Source: Aurelia coerulea (Eukaryota; Cnidaria; Scyphozoa; Semaeostomeae; Ulmaridae). Taken from it: a stretch of DNA of 64,000 nucleotides. Position numbers and translations under genes: made by a program. The notes under the pieces are model-generated. The model was not told the DNA's origin and did not search any database. It saw only the letters and a list, made by a program, of their open reading frames with translations. This document shows, piece after piece, positions 56,301 to 59,300 of this stretch. Position 1 is the stretch's first letter; each line of letters starts with the position of its first letter. The stretch lies in assembly GCA_039566865.1 (NCBI GenBank), contig CM076948.1, forward strand, positions 19,541,001-19,605,000, given 5' to 3'.

Positions 56301-59300
56301 ACTTTTTTCCGGCAAGCACCATGTTGTACCGAAGACAGTAAAATTATTGGACTGTTTCTGCACGGAAATTATTTTGTTTTAATTTATCTCCGGGTATGCC
56401 AATTTGGAGCCTAGGTTTCACTTATGACGCAATTTGTATCAGGGAGATTCACACGTTGTTTGAGGACAGAATTTGCTTTATTTTTTCACCATGGAAATCA
56501 CCAAGGTAACATCTACCAGTGCGGAGACAGGGGTGTAAAAGGTGGGTCTTAGTTCGAGCTCAGACAATTTCAGATGTACATAATGCATAGAAACATACCT
56601 CACTGATAAATGACGCACAAACTTCAAAAGCTGCCTTATCAAACATGGCACTCATTGTCAAGTTGGATTTGTATTCCCACAGGAGCTGCAAAACAAAAAG
56701 TAACAACAGATTCAATATATATATATATATACAAAGTACAGTAACTGCAAAAAGTTAGGTGAATGCAGTGCAAGTTACATCACAACGGCTTCAAGAAAAT
56801 GCAGATTTCAAATGAACTTCCAAACTCCCCCAAAACGGCCAATCTACATGAATGATATTTGGAAAAACATCTCCTCTTGGTACAAGATTGTGTTTTGTAA
56901 TGATGTCAATACTATACGAAATGTGTTTTGCAGCTGCAGTAACCATAGGGCACCATCGTCCTGAACCGCCACCTTTCAGATAAATATCTATTATGTTCGG
57001 TATGATGGGGTAAGATACCAAAAACTGCTACTTGCCATCAGAAGATTCTTCAGCTCATAATGTTTACTGTATCATTTGGCCAACTTAATCTTCCCACTTT
57101 TTCAAGCACATCGACAACTCAAAGGAGTACCGGTAAAATCGGCCTAAATAAATTATATCGCCTTGTCAAAACAGAAATGCTGCTGGATTGATGAACACTT
57201 ACGGTAACATTTTAAGTGCACCGGAAAAGTTCTTCTCAGCATAAGAAGAAATTATGGGAAACAAGCTAATACATTATAATTTTGAATAGATAAAAAAGAT
57301 ACGTGTTTTTCAATGTTTCCAACCTCCCCCTGATTGTAGCAACCCTCGAATTGTTATCATGTCAAACCATTTCCAACCCCTGATTATTCTCACCCCCTCC
57401 TTTTATTCGGTACTCGAGAGTGAAATTTTGTAATACACTTGAACATTCCTGCCACCAAAACAATCTTTTTATTGACATTTTCAGGATTTTTCTATACCGT
57501 AAAAGCTCCACTAAGACCCCTCTCTATTAAGCCCCCCCCCCCACTTGAATCAAATTCCAGAGGTTACCAAAGATTCTTCATTTATCGAGCTAAATAAGTT
57601 TCCATGTTAATTTTGATGTGTTTAGAGATAAAACTTTATCGAATTCATGAATTTAACTAGTAAAATTGTATGTTTAAAACGCAAAATGTGATGCAAAAAG
57701 GACTAAAAAGTGTCCAAAATCAAATAAGCCCCCCCCCCAGGGGCTTAATAGAGCTTTTACGGTATGCAAAACAATAAAATAAACCTGATGTCAAATAATA
57801 CAGTCATAGGGATATACCTGATGGCAATCATCTGTGACCTGATCATCATCTTGCTGTGGAATAAAATAAAGATAGGATATACATCAATGAATTGAAAACA
57901 TATGTTAAAGAACTTTGATAAAAACTAGTGATTCAGGCCCCGTTTACATGATACTTTCCATTTCATATCAGATTGGGGGTGGCAATCCGACACAAACGTT
58001 TTTCTGTTTACGCAATCCTGTTTCCATTTCGTATCGGATTGGGGGTGGCAGTCCGGTATGAACATTTTTCTGTTTACGTGATCCCGTTTCCATTTCATAT
58101 CGGATTGGGGGTGGCAATCCGATATGAACATCTTTCTGTTTACATGCTATCGTTTTAATTTCATATCGGATTGGGGTTCTGTTTACACGGAAACACTTTG
58201 TCTTGTGCTGCGGAGGATTCATCTTTGGTTTAACACCCACCACGCAGTGCACAATATGAATAGGAGACTCATAGAATTGATAAGGTTCCGTTTTGATTTG
58301 ATACCGGATTGGACAGTGTACACGATATCAAATTCATTTCATGCCACTTTAAGAGAGTTTTCATTTGAAAACGCGAAACGGTATGAAAGCAAATCAATCG
58401 GATTGGTGCGTTCTCGTTTAAACAGGAGGCCACTCTGATATGAAACAAAAACGGTCTTGTGTAAACAGGAGGCCAATCTGATATGAAACGAAAACGGTCT
58501 TGTGTAAACAGAAGGCCAATTCACTAAGAATTGAAAATGGTCTTGTGAAAACAGAAGGCCAATCCGATATGAAAATGGTCTTGTGAAAACAGACTGGCCT
58601 TTCCGATATGAAATGAAAATGGTCTTGTGAAAACAGATTGGCCTTTTCGATATGAAAATGGTCTTGTGAAAACAGAAGGCCAATTCACTAAGAATTGAAA
58701 ATGGTCTTGTGAAAACAGAAGGCCAATCCGATATGAAAATGGTCTTGTGAAAACAGACTGGCCTTTCCGATATGAAATGAAAATGGTCTTGTGAAAACAG
58801 ATTGGCCTTTTCGATATGAAAATGGTCTTGTGAAAACAGACTGGCCTTTCCGATATGAAATGAAAATGGTCTTGTGAAAACAGATTGACCAATCCGATAT
58901 GAAAATGGTCTTGTGAAAACAGAAGGCCAATCCGATATGAAAATGGTCTTGTGAAAACAGATTGGCCTTTTCGATATGAAAATGATCTTGTGCAAACAGA
59001 AGGCCAATTCACTAAGAATTGAAAATGGTCTTGTGAAAACAGAAGGCCAATTCACTAAGAATTGAAAATGGTCTTGTGAAAACAGAAGGCCAATCCGATA
59101 TGAAAATGGTCTTGTGAAAACAGATTGGCCTTTTCGATATGAAAATGATCTTGTGCAAACAGAAGGCCAATCCGATATTGAGCCATACCCAGTATGAAAC
59201 GAATCGAAATCGAAAAAAATCAAATCAAAATAAGGTAACAAACAAAACAAACAAACAAAAATGGTACAATGTCAACGGGGCCTCAGACTATATGCAGGGT

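Noticed and set aside
58339..59250. Minus-strand 303-codon ORF with HKTIF/SVFTRPFS repeats
   Set aside because: It is the translation of a minisatellite inside a TIR element. Unit length and variants vary at DNA level and the overlapping frames give similar-looking ORFs.
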